Positions 16,919-25,383 of a DNA stretch of 64,000 nt are shown here, piece by piece. This DNA is from Chryseobacterium sp. PMSZPI. GTDB lineage: Bacteria; Bacteroidota; Bacteroidia; Flavobacteriales; Weeksellaceae. Both the position numbers and the translations under genes were made by a program. The notes beneath the pieces were generated by a model that searched no databases, had not been told where the DNA came from, and saw only the letters and a program-made list of their open reading frames with translations. The stretch lies in contig NZ_PIZV01000070.1 of the NCBI RefSeq assembly GCF_002835665.1, positions 62,001-126,000 on the forward strand, given 5' to 3'. Position 1 is the first letter of the stretch, and every line of letters begins with the position of its first letter.

Positions 16919-18448
16919 TTATTTCAAAACATGGTTTTTAAGGTGCTCTCCTACTCGTAATGCCATCGCAATAATGGTAAGCGCCGGATTCACTGCACCA
17001 CTGGAAACAAAAAATCCGCCATCTACAATGTATAAATTTTCCAGGTCATGTGCTTTACAGTGGGTATCAACTACTGATGTTTTAGGATCCAATCCCATTC
17101 TTGTAGTTCCGTTTTGGTGTGCCGGTGAAGCGATATCCATTCCTTTACTGAAATAATAGCCTTTAAACAGGAAGCTTTCAAATTTACCTGATGCTTTTAA
17201 AGCTTTAATTAATTCTGTTTTCAGAAACTCGTGCCCTTTTTGATTGTTATCTGTATAGTTGATTTTGATCTGTCCGTTTTCGACCGTTACCCGATTTTCA
17301 GGATCCGGTAAGTCTTCAGAGGTGAGCCAAAAGTCAACGGCATGCTTCGCCATCAATTCAAAAGTAAAACCCGGAGCCGGAATAGGACTGTCTGCCTTAA
17401 TCTGGTTTTCATCTGATTTTCCCAACATTTGTATATGCCCTAAGGGAAATTCATATCCTCGTGCAGCATGATAGAAATCATTGATTCCGAATGTTTTTCC
17501 AAATTTAGTAGGATTAGGTTCTGTATATAAAGCAATTAATGCTGTATTTTGATGAAACATATAGTTTCGTCCTACCTGATCTGAAGTATTGGCAAGCCCA
17601 TTGGGAAATTTCTCATTTTTACTTTGCAATAATATTGCTGCCGAATTGATAGCCCCTGCCGAAAGTACAACAAGATCCGCTGTTAATGTTTTTGTTGCCC
17701 CTTCTTGTTCGATTACTACCTCAACTATTTTTTTCCCGGAATTATCCGTATTTAATGCAATCACTTTTGTATTTGTCGTCAATTCAACATTGGGATACTC
17801 CAACGCTTTTGACAGGGCACACAGATGGGCATCTCCTTTTCTTTCTGAAGCATCGGGAAAACCATCAAACCGATCTAATGTATATGGAGCATTGGCTGTT
17901 GTGTGTGGTTTAAAATTAACACCAACCGGCAATTCAAATGGATGTAAACCGTAGTTCGTTAATTCGTCAAAAATTTCCTGAATTCTTGGCTCGTGAGGTA
18001 ATGGCGGATTAGGATAAGGCTCGGAATCAAATGGTTCCGTAGGATCTGCCCCTCTTTTTCCATGTACATGAAAGAGCTTTTCAGCTTCGAGATAATAATC
18101 TTTTAAATCTTCATATTGGATAGGCCATGCGGGGGATGTACCACCATAATGTTGTATTTCTTTAAAATCATCTTCTCTTAAACGAAATAATGCGGCCCCA
18201 TAAAACTTGGTATTTCCACCAACATTATAATGCATTCCCGGTCTGAATGTCCTCCCATATTTATCCAGCCAAACATCCGTGGTAGTGTATCTGTTTCTTT
18301 GAAAAACTTCTACAGAATCCCAGTTTTCTTTTTCTACCGGAACATAGTCACCTCTTTCTAAAATTAATATTCTTTTTCCGCTATCAGCCAATTTATAGGC
18401 CATGGTAGAACCTCCTGCTCCTGTTCCTATGATAATGATATCGTACAT
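16919..18448 (-). CDS. GMC-type FAD-dependent oxidoreductase
   Basis: A 509-residue flavoprotein expected to oxidise an alcohol or sugar. The FAD dinucleotide-binding loop is IIIGTGAGGSTMAYKLA at the N-terminus, with the adenosine-binding Glu in RILILERGDYVP. The C-terminal GMC_oxred_C region has HQNGTTRMGLDPKTSVVD (about 433) and YIVDGGFFVSSGAVNPALT (about 468), carrying the His/Asn active-site pair in the usual context. No signal peptide. In an operon with the following MFS transporter. The substrate cannot be read from the sequence. Confidence 0.92.
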   Translation of the reverse strand: MYDIIIIGTGAGGSTMAYKLADSGKRILILERGDYVPVEKENWDSVEVFQRNRYTTTDVWLDKYGRTFRPGMHYNVGGNTKFYGAALFRLREDDFKEIQHYGGTSPAWPIQYEDLKDYYLEAEKLFHVHGKRGADPTEPFDSEPYPNPPLPHEPRIQEIFDELTNYGLHPFELPVGVNFKPHTTANAPYTLDRFDGFPDASERKGDAHLCALSKALEYPNVELTTNTKVIALNTDNSGKKIVEVVIEQEGATKTLTADLVVLSAGAINSAAILLQSKNEKFPNGLANTSDQVGRNYMFHQNTALIALYTEPNPTKFGKTFGINDFYHAARGYEFPLGHIQMLGKSDENQIKADSPIPAPGFTFELMAKHAVDFWLTSEDLPDPENRVTVENGQIKINYTDNNQKGHEFLKTELIKALKASGKFESFLFKGYYFSKGMDIASPAHQNGTTRMGLDPKTSVVDTHCKAHDLENLYIVDGGFFVSSGAVNPALTIIAMALRVGEHLKNHVLK

Positions 18449-18674
18449 TTTTTACAATTTGGTGTATCTAAATTAAAAATAAAAAAGGCAGAAACAGCTT
18501 AACAAAATGTTAATTTTCAATTGATTGTATAAGAAGTAAAAAGGCTAAGAAAGCTAAGATGGCTAATTGGATCAATATATAAAGGAAAAGAGGTTATCAC
18601 CTATATTTGACAATACAAAAACGGAGACAGCCTTTTCTTTCTATTGATATTTTAAATTTGAATTCTATAAATAT

Positions 18675-20060
18675 TTAAAAATGTACCTGCTGAATTTCTT
18701 CTTTAATTTCTTTAGGTGTTTCATTTTCTGATTTCACAAATATCATCGTTACTATAGCTCCAATGAGCATACAAACCCCTCCCACTACTATATAATCCAT
18801 TGCCTGTTTCCCAAAGATACCACTTACAACAGGGCCACCGAATAAACCATTGATAATCTGTGGAATGACAATAAAGAAATTGAATATCCCCATATAAACG
18901 CCCATTTTCCTTTGTGGAATTACTTCAATCAGCATGGCATAAGGCATTGCCAAGATACTTGCCCAGGCAAAGCCAAGTCCAATCATTGAAATCCATAGGT
19001 GATTGACATCTTTGATAAAATACATTGAAATCAATCCCAATCCCCCGCAAAGTAAGGCTAATGCATGGGTTTGTTTTTTACCTATCCTTTTTGCTATGGG
19101 TGTTAATAAAAAGGCAAAGGGAATTGCCCAAAAGTTATACATCCCAAAAAGTTCTCCCGTCAAATCCCCTGCGGTATTGAATGTTTTGGAATGGGTATCT
19201 TCCGGAGAAAGGCCAAAATGGTGAGTGGCCAACGCACTGGTGGTAAATACCCACATGGTAAATAGGGCAAACCAGGAAAAAAACTGAACGATTCCCAGTT
19301 TTTTCATCTGTGTGGGAATGGCAACAAAATCTTTGAAAATATCTGAAAATTTAGAAGGACTCTTTTCAATTTCTTTTTCTTCTTCAAATTCTTCAAACTC
19401 TTGTGGAGAGTATTCCCGGGTAGTAATAATGGTATACAATATAGCTATTAAAAGCAACCCTGCTCCTATGTAAAAAGAATAAATGACATTATCCGCTACA
19501 AAACCTTCAGGGGCTTCATTGGATACTCCGAGTTTCGTCAACCACTTGGTCAGATACGAACCAATGACTGCTCCTACTCCAATTAAAATAGTCTGTACCG
19601 AAAACCCTATCGTTCCCTGATGTTTGGGCAGCATATCTCCAACCAAAGCTCTAAAAGGTTCCATAGCCACATTAACGGAAGCATCCATCATTGTAAGAAA
19701 AATAACGGCTAACAAAAGTGCATTGGCAGCAAACATTTGAGTTACCGAAGCAGCGTTAGGAAGTAACACTAATCCTATGGCACATAAAATAGCACCGATT
19801 AAAAAATATGGTTTTCTTCTTCCTAAAGGGCTCCATGTATTATCTCCCATATGCCCAATGATAGGCTGAACGATCAATCCTGTAATTGGAGCAACCAACC
19901 AGAACCAGGATAATTCATGAACATCGGCTCCTAAGTTCGCAAGGATCCGGCTTGCATTTCCATTCTGTAATCCAAAAGCCATCTGGATTCCCAGAAATCC
20001 CATACTCATATTGATAATCTGAGCAAGCGAAAGTTCCGGTTTTACTTTTTTAGCCCTCAT
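18675..20060 (-). CDS. SLC45-type MFS sugar transporter
   Basis: A 461-residue inner-membrane transporter with ~12 hydrophobic segments. The loop LGRRKPYFLIGA after TM2 and the opening MGFLGIQMAFGLQNGNASRI are typical of the SLC45/GPH-like family, whose bacterial members next to amylases are thought to import maltose and maltooligosaccharides. It is the third gene of an operon with the alpha-amylase and an NTF2-like protein (gaps of 13 and 12 nt), supporting a maltodextrin role. The function is inferred from family and context. Confidence 0.85.
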   Translation of the reverse strand: MRAKKVKPELSLAQIINMSMGFLGIQMAFGLQNGNASRILANLGADVHELSWFWLVAPITGLIVQPIIGHMGDNTWSPLGRRKPYFLIGAILCAIGLVLLPNAASVTQMFAANALLLAVIFLTMMDASVNVAMEPFRALVGDMLPKHQGTIGFSVQTILIGVGAVIGSYLTKWLTKLGVSNEAPEGFVADNVIYSFYIGAGLLLIAILYTIITTREYSPQEFEEFEEEKEIEKSPSKFSDIFKDFVAIPTQMKKLGIVQFFSWFALFTMWVFTTSALATHHFGLSPEDTHSKTFNTAGDLTGELFGMYNFWAIPFAFLLTPIAKRIGKKQTHALALLCGGLGLISMYFIKDVNHLWISMIGLGFAWASILAMPYAMLIEVIPQRKMGVYMGIFNFFIVIPQIINGLFGGPVVSGIFGKQAMDYIVVGGVCMLIGAIVTMIFVKSENETPKEIKEEIQQVHF

Positions 20061-20073
20061 TGTCGCTAGTGTT

Positions 20074-20592
20074 TTATTTTGTTTTCAACTGCTGTAGAAG
20101 AATATCTTCAAGTGCTGTTTTTTCGGCAACCACTTTATCTACCACTTCATTGGGAACGGTCATAGACAATACATATTGTTTTACTTTCCAGCTTCCATTG
20201 ATGTTTTCTACAACTCCTGAACCTCTGCATATTTTCATTTGTGTATCCAACAGTTCATCGAACCATGCTAGTTTTCCATCTTTACTGAAATAAATATTTC
20301 TTTTAAGAGAAGTAAAATTCCAGGTTTTCTTTTTGTCAAAGTGAGGTTTTGCCCAGATCATGAAAGCTTTTTTATCCCAGATTTCAGTAGCATCTGTTCC
20401 TATAAAAGTGGACTCATCGGCAAAATAATTGAAATAGGTATTATAATCTGCTTTGGCAGCTGCTACATTAAAAGCGTCAAGCATTGCACTGATTTCGGCT
20501 TTTTCTTTTTCAAATCCTTTTTTTGATTGTGCGGAAAGAACAGCCGAACTCCATAAAAAAAGAATCAGTGTGTAGGTTATTACGTTTTTCAT
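20074..20592 (-). CDS. Exported NTF2/SnoaL-like protein
   Basis: A 172-residue protein with a signal peptide (cut near VLSAQ, residue ~22) and a domain resembling the SnoaL/DUF4440 group of the NTF2 fold: an N-terminal helix with MLDAFNVAAAKADYNTYFNYF, then a beta-rich part with FIGTDATEIWDKKAF and AWFDELLDTQMK. The fold hosts enzymes and binding proteins, so no reaction can be named. It lies inside the amylase-transporter operon, an odd companion that may bind a saccharide in the periplasm; this is inference only. Confidence 0.75.
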   Translation of the reverse strand: MKNVITYTLILFLWSSAVLSAQSKKGFEKEKAEISAMLDAFNVAAAKADYNTYFNYFADESTFIGTDATEIWDKKAFMIWAKPHFDKKKTWNFTSLKRNIYFSKDGKLAWFDELLDTQMKICRGSGVVENINGSWKVKQYVLSMTVPNEVVDKVVAEKTALEDILLQQLKTK

Positions 20593-20604
20593 ATAATTGA
20601 TAAT

Positions 20605-22464
20605 TTATTTTTCAAGTTCAAGAATTAACGAGGTTTTTGCGGGAACAGCAATATTATTTTGTAGTATCCATTCTTTTCCTGAAATCACTTCTTTTCCTTT
20701 TGAATATCCTCTTAATGATTCTTCAAAACGTTTTAAATCTAACGTTTGATCTTTCTCATTGTTGTTTATGATCACCATAACACTTTCTTTTTCATTATAT
20801 CTGAAGTAGGTAAAGACCCCATCCTGAGGAACAAAACTTTTAGTTTTCCCTGTGTGAATCACTTCTTTACCTTTTCGCCAGTTCAATAGTTTTTCGGTAA
20901 ACAGAAAGAATTCTTTTTGCTCAGAAGTTTGTGTGGAAGGGTTAAATGCATTTTGCTGATCAGATTTCCAACCTCCGGGAAAATCTCTTCGGATATCAGC
21001 ATCACCACCTTTATTTTTATCACCCCGCATTCCTATTTCTGATCCGTAATAAATCTGAGGAATGCCACGAACTGTTGAAATCAAGGTAAGGCCCATTTTA
21101 TATGCTTTAGGATCTGCATTGAAGATTTCATTCCATCTTTCTGTATCGTGATTTTCGAAGAAAACTAAAATATTATTAATATCCGGATATAGGAAATCAC
21201 TGGTAAATGAATCATAAATTTTTATCAATCCCGTATTCCAGCTTTCTTTTTCGTTCAATGCTTTTGGCATATCTGCAAATAACATAAAATCCATCACGGA
21301 TGGCAAATTGGAATTGTAACCGGCAGCTTCTCCTGTTTTGGAATTTTTCTGCCATGCAGAGATTTGCCCTGCTGTATATAACCAAGTCTCTCCTACAATA
21401 TTGAATTTAGGATATTCATCAGTAATGGCTTTCGCCCATTGTGCCATTGCTTCTTTATCATTGTACGGATAAGTGTCTACCCGAAAACCTCCTAACTCTG
21501 CATATTCAATCCACCAGATGGCATTTTGGATTAAATATTTTAAAACCAATGGGTTCTTTTGATTGATATCCGGCATCGTTTTGTCGAACCATCCGTCTAA
21601 GGCATATTTTTTATCAATTTCTGAGGCATTGGTATCAAATTGTGTGGTTGTTTTATAATTAGATCGTTTAAATCCATTTTCTCCATCCTTAAACCAATGA
21701 ATCCAATCTTTTGCAGGAAGATCTTTGATCATCCAATGTGAACTTCCCCAGTGATTCGTTACATAATCCATCACCAGTTTCATATTTCTTTTGTTCAGTT
21801 CACGGGAAAGGTTTCTGTATTTTTCATTTGTTCCATATCGGGCATCAATTTTATATAAATCGGTTTGGGCATAGCCATGATAGGAATAGACTTTTTCGTT
21901 ATCCTCATTTACCGGTGTCAGCCACACTGTTGTAGCTCCCAGATTCTGAATATAATCCAGATTGTTGATAATTCCTTTAAGATCTCCACCATGTCTTCCG
22001 TTAGGTAAGTTTCGGTTTACTTTTTCCGTTAAATATGGATCGGAGTCATTTTTTTCGTCTCCATTGGCAAAACGATCCGGCATAATCAGGTATATGACAT
22101 CTTTTGAAGTAAAGGACTCACGATCTGCAGATCCTGAATTTCGTGGTTTTAATTCATAAGTATAACTTCCGAGGCTTTTCTTTCCCTTTTTAACATTAAT
22201 GGTAAATTTCGGAGTATTGATTTCATTGGTATTAATGGTAATGAAAGCGTAATTAGGATTTTCTAGTTTCTGAATATCTTTAATCTGTATACCATCTGAA
22301 AGTGTAATTTCATTGTTGGCAATATCTTTTCCATAGATTAAAATTTGTAACTCCGGATTCTTCATTCCTTTCCACCAGAAAGCGGGCTCCACTCTTTCCA
22401 ACATTTTTTGGGAAAAAGCAGAAGATGCCAAAGAAAGAGCTAACACGGCATAGATTGTCTTCAT
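20605..22464 (-). CDS. susA: Periplasmic alpha-amylase / cyclomaltodextrinase (GH13), SusA-like
   Basis: A 619-residue exported GH13 hydrolase for alpha-1,4-glucans. A signal peptide (to about 20, ending SSAFSQ) is followed by a cyclomaltodextrinase-type N-terminal beta domain (~25-120) and the catalytic barrel. GH13 regions are visible: I DYVTNH (~237), II GGFRVDTYPY with the nucleophile Asp (~334), III IVGETW with the acid Glu (~361) and IV FFENHDTERW (~440). A C-terminal all-beta domain ends the protein. I chose ATG 22464; the longer frame needs TTG at 22476. First gene of an operon with the NTF2-like protein and SLC45 transporter; 15 kb from susB/D/C. The symbol follows SusA by analogy. 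Confidence 0.9.
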   Translation of the reverse strand: MKTIYAVLALSLASSAFSQKMLERVEPAFWWKGMKNPELQILIYGKDIANNEITLSDGIQIKDIQKLENPNYAFITINTNEINTPKFTINVKKGKKSLGSYTYELKPRNSGSADRESFTSKDVIYLIMPDRFANGDEKNDSDPYLTEKVNRNLPNGRHGGDLKGIINNLDYIQNLGATTVWLTPVNEDNEKVYSYHGYAQTDLYKIDARYGTNEKYRNLSRELNKRNMKLVMDYVTNHWGSSHWMIKDLPAKDWIHWFKDGENGFKRSNYKTTTQFDTNASEIDKKYALDGWFDKTMPDINQKNPLVLKYLIQNAIWWIEYAELGGFRVDTYPYNDKEAMAQWAKAITDEYPKFNIVGETWLYTAGQISAWQKNSKTGEAAGYNSNLPSVMDFMLFADMPKALNEKESWNTGLIKIYDSFTSDFLYPDINNILVFFENHDTERWNEIFNADPKAYKMGLTLISTVRGIPQIYYGSEIGMRGDKNKGGDADIRRDFPGGWKSDQQNAFNPSTQTSEQKEFFLFTEKLLNWRKGKEVIHTGKTKSFVPQDGVFTYFRYNEKESVMVIINNNEKDQTLDLKRFEESLRGYSKGKEVISGKEWILQNNIAVPAKTSLILELEK

Positions 22465-22537
22465 ATTAGTGTTCAATTTAGCATTAAATTTTTATATACA
22501 AACAGTGGATGATTATTTTAGTAAAAGATTAAAGTGA

Positions 22538-22682
22538 TTTTGAAGCCAGGAGCTGGAAGTAATAAAGGCTATAAAGAATAATGATTCATCTTTTTTATTG
22601 ACCTTGAGCCAAAAATTAATGATGTAATAGGCTATCAGTCATTATAACTGAAAGTAACTTTCAGCTTCCAACCCATTTACCA
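22538..22682 (+). repeat. MITE-like repeat, copy 1
   Basis: A 145-bp element closely matching 47529-47680 over its whole length, apart from a 7-nt gap near the left end. The left end GGAGCTGGAAG and right end CTTTCAGCTTCCAACCC are imperfect inverted repeats. It has no open frame. It occupies much of the 387-bp gap upstream of the sterol-desaturase gene; the rest of that gap is AT-rich, with a weak -7 box (TATCTTTA) about 20 nt before the next ATG. Confidence 0.75.
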
Positions 22683-22863
22683 GGCTTTCTTGCTCAGAAC
22701 TCAGGTAGTTTTAGCTCAAAATGCATAACGGGTACATTTAATATAAAATTAAGTGTTGTTTCTGCTATTTTATTATCATAATTTTCAATATTCCCATCTT
22801 TTACAAAAAATTCATTTATAAAAAGTCTTTTATATAGATTTTATCTTTAGTTTTATAGAAAAA

Positions 22864-23841
22864 ATGTTTGACTTTGGTAATATGTTCAAAACTGAGGGAC
22901 CGGATGTAGTTTATACCTGGACAATTCCCGTGTTTGCTGCTATTATTTTTATAGAAATGGCTTACAGTCATTTTAATAAAGAGAAGATTTATGAAACCAA
23001 AGATGTAGCAACCAATGTCCTTTTTGCTCTTCTCAACTACGGTTTAGATATTATCATGAAAGGATTCTCTTTGTTTGTCATGATGTTTTTCTATCAGCAT
23101 CGTCTTTTCGACTGGCAGGAAGGAATATGGTACTGGATAGCAGTATTTCTCGCTCAGGACTTTGCTTATTATGTTCATCATTATGTAGATCATCATTCCA
23201 GAGTTTTTTGGGCGGTACATATTACTCATCACAATTCTGATTACTTTAATATCAGCACCGGATTCAGAAGCCCTGTGTTTCAGCCATTATACAGATATCT
23301 GTTTTTTTCTCCATTAGCTTTTATGGGATTTCATCCGTGGCATATTTTGGTGGCTTACTCTTCCATCCAGATCTATGGTACATTTGTACACACCCAATCG
23401 ATTAAAAGTATGGGCTTCTTGGAATATATTTTAGTGACTCCATCGCATCATCGTGTACATCATGCCTGTAATATCAAATACCTGGATCGCAATATGGGGA
23501 TGGGACTGATTATCTGGGACAAGATTTTCGGCACCTTCGAAAAGGAAGACCCTGAAGTTCCTGTTAAATACGGAGTGTATCCAAAAATAAAGTCTAAAGA
23601 TCCCGCGACTATGCTTTTTTATGAATGGAGGAGAATAGGAAAAGATATCAGACAACCCGGTATTTCTTTTACGACCCGAATAAAATATCTTTTTTATTCA
23701 CCGGGATGGAGACATGATGGCACCGGAAAAACGGTAAAACAGTACCAAAAAGAATACAAAGAAAGAATGAAAAAAGATACTGTTACTCCTGTAGCCAAGC
23801 AAGAAATTTCGGAATCGGAATATCAATATTCGGATAAATAA
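22864..23841 (+). CDS. Sterol desaturase / fatty acid hydroxylase superfamily membrane protein
   Basis: A 325-residue integral membrane di-iron enzyme. About four hydrophobic segments precede and surround the His-box set: YYVHHYVDHHSR (~105), VHITHHNSD (~118), FVHTQS (~178) and TPSHHRVHHACN (~195). These are the eight-histidine ligands of the FA_hydroxylase family, which oxidises sterols, fatty acids or carotenoid-like lipids. The substrate in a bacterium without sterols is open. Monocistronic, with a strong terminator behind it. Confidence 0.9.
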   Translation: MFDFGNMFKTEGPDVVYTWTIPVFAAIIFIEMAYSHFNKEKIYETKDVATNVLFALLNYGLDIIMKGFSLFVMMFFYQHRLFDWQEGIWYWIAVFLAQDFAYYVHHYVDHHSRVFWAVHITHHNSDYFNISTGFRSPVFQPLYRYLFFSPLAFMGFHPWHILVAYSSIQIYGTFVHTQSIKSMGFLEYILVTPSHHRVHHACNIKYLDRNMGMGLIIWDKIFGTFEKEDPEVPVKYGVYPKIKSKDPATMLFYEWRRIGKDIRQPGISFTTRIKYLFYSPGWRHDGTGKTVKQYQKEYKERMKKDTVTPVAKQEISESEYQYSDK

Positions 23842-23861
23842 AATCAAAATTGTATAAAAAT

Positions 23862-23895
23862 AAATTCCCCGGCTCTTTGAGCCGGGGAATTTATT
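23862..23895 (+). terminator. Rho-independent terminator after the desaturase-like gene
   Basis: Perfect stem AAATTCCCCGGCTC/GAGCCGGGGAATTT with a tiny loop, followed by T-rich sequence. Confidence 0.9.
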
Positions 23896-23916
23896 TTTAT
23901 CTTCATAGTCTTTATA

Positions 23917-23955
23917 AAAGACCAGGCTGCCGTATAGCAGCCTGATTCTTTTCTT
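23917..23955 (-). terminator. Terminator of the RHS operon
   Basis: Stem AGGCTGC/GCAGCCT around CGTATA, flanked by AAAAGA on the left and TTCTTTTC on the right; on the minus strand it directly follows the beta-barrel gene. Confidence 0.7.
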
Positions 23956-23967
23956 ACTTACTATTAA

Positions 23968-24480
23968 TCAAAAAGAATAACCTATTCCCACGCCAAATGA
24001 AACTTCAAACTTCTTTTGCGGGTTATCTCTGAATACAATCATCGGATATGCCTGGCATACAAGTCCTGAGTCTAACATCAACCTATATCCAAGACTTACA
24101 GAAACATTGGATTCAAACTTTTTATAAACAACATTTGGATTTAGCGATGTGTCAATAAAATCCTCACTAAATAATGCTGTATATCCTACTCCTGCTTGAA
24201 TAAAGTGTTTTTTACCATATAATGCACTCAAAACCACCGGTAGGGATGTTACTCCTTTAAAGTGCTCTCCGTGTACCTCATATCCCGGACTTCTCCCCAC
24301 TCCTGTTCTTGCAGAAAAAAGAATCTTACTATCTTCATTGAAGGAAAAAAGTCTTTCATAATTGGCAGAAAAAAGTGCTCTTGAATGCCCAACAAATTCT
24401 AATGCTACTACATTTTTTCGTTCTTGAGAAAAGAGTAAGGAAATACTCATACAAAAAGTTAAAAAAAGAATTTTTTTCAT
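23968..24480 (-). CDS. Small outer-membrane beta-barrel-like protein
   Basis: A 170-residue exported protein: signal peptide MKKILFLTFCMSISLLFSQ, then amphipathic beta strands ending in a C-terminal strand FEVSFGVGIGYSF with a terminal Phe, as in outer-membrane barrels. I chose ATG 24480 because it gives the signal peptide and begins 2 nt after the TPR gene ends; earlier in-frame ATGs lie inside that gene. It is the last gene of the operon containing the giant RHS protein. Function unknown; it could be an accessory or protective partner of the RHS product. Confidence 0.7.
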   Translation of the reverse strand: MKKILFLTFCMSISLLFSQERKNVVALEFVGHSRALFSANYERLFSFNEDSKILFSARTGVGRSPGYEVHGEHFKGVTSLPVVLSALYGKKHFIQAGVGYTALFSEDFIDTSLNPNVVYKKFESNVSVSLGYRLMLDSGLVCQAYPMIVFRDNPQKKFEVSFGVGIGYSF

Positions 24481-24481
24481 A

Positions 24482-25288
24482 CTATTCATTACATTTTGCT
24501 TTTTGGATAACATCATCAATCATTGTATTTCCTAATTGCTTACTCCTTAAAAAGTTGCTGCAAGCCTTTTTCTTTTCACCGATTGATAAAAAGACTTCTC
24601 CCTGATAATATAATATAAGAGGATCATTGGGGTTGTATTCTAAAGCTTTATTAAAGTCTTTTAATGCTAAATCATATTTTTTCAATAGGGCATAAGCCGT
24701 TCCTCTGTTTCCATAACCTTTCTGACTTTTCTTGATACTTAATGATTTATTAAAATCTGCTATGGCTTCAGTATATTTATCCATCCTCATTCTTACATAG
24801 CCTCTGTTTAGATATGCATTGTACTCATTGGGAAGATGTTTTACTCCAATATCAGCATCTTTTAAGGCTTCATTAAACAGATCAAGCATAGATTCAGCGC
24901 CTGCTCTTTCACTATACAATATATAATCTTTGGGAGTCTTTTTTATTGCAACATTATAACTTTCCAATGCTTTTCTGTACTGACTTGTAGCCGAGTAATA
25001 TCTGCCATAAAAAACATATACTTTGGCATAGCTGGAGTCAATTTCAAAAGCTTTATCAAAATCTTTTTTAGAATCGACTGCATTTTCCTGATATAAATAT
25101 GACATTCCTCTGTATAAATAGGAATCTATTACCTTTTCTTTGGCATCTATGGATTTTGTAAAAAGCGATATTGCTTTTTCAAGATGATCGTTACGATATT
25201 CCTCAAATCCTAAATTAAAATTAGATTGGCCTAGAACCATCTGAATACCTCCTATACATAGAAGTGTTGCTACTTTTATTTTTCTCAT
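24482..25288 (-). CDS. Exported TPR-repeat protein
   Basis: A 268-residue protein with an N-terminal signal peptide and then six to seven tetratricopeptide repeats covering nearly everything (e.g. AYLNRGYVRMRMDKYTEAIA and GNRGTAYALLKKYDLALKDF). TPR arrays bind protein partners. ATG 25288 is chosen over the upstream TTG at 25297. It lies 95 nt behind the giant RHS gene on the same strand and next to the small beta-barrel, so it likely assists that system. Confidence 0.8.
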   Translation of the reverse strand: MRKIKVATLLCIGGIQMVLGQSNFNLGFEEYRNDHLEKAISLFTKSIDAKEKVIDSYLYRGMSYLYQENAVDSKKDFDKAFEIDSSYAKVYVFYGRYYSATSQYRKALESYNVAIKKTPKDYILYSERAGAESMLDLFNEALKDADIGVKHLPNEYNAYLNRGYVRMRMDKYTEAIADFNKSLSIKKSQKGYGNRGTAYALLKKYDLALKDFNKALEYNPNDPLILYYQGEVFLSIGEKKKACSNFLRSKQLGNTMIDDVIQKAKCNE

Positions 25289-25383
25289 TTTTACCAAAAT
25301 TATAGTGTATTCCTATTCTCAATTTTCATGATGTAATAGTTTCGTTTTTTATATTAATATATTACTCGGACTAATAAATAAGA

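Noticed and set aside
24482..25288. TPR gene behind the RHS gene as an immunity protein
   Set aside because: It carries a signal peptide and generic TPRs; nothing ties it specifically to neutralising the RHS tip.
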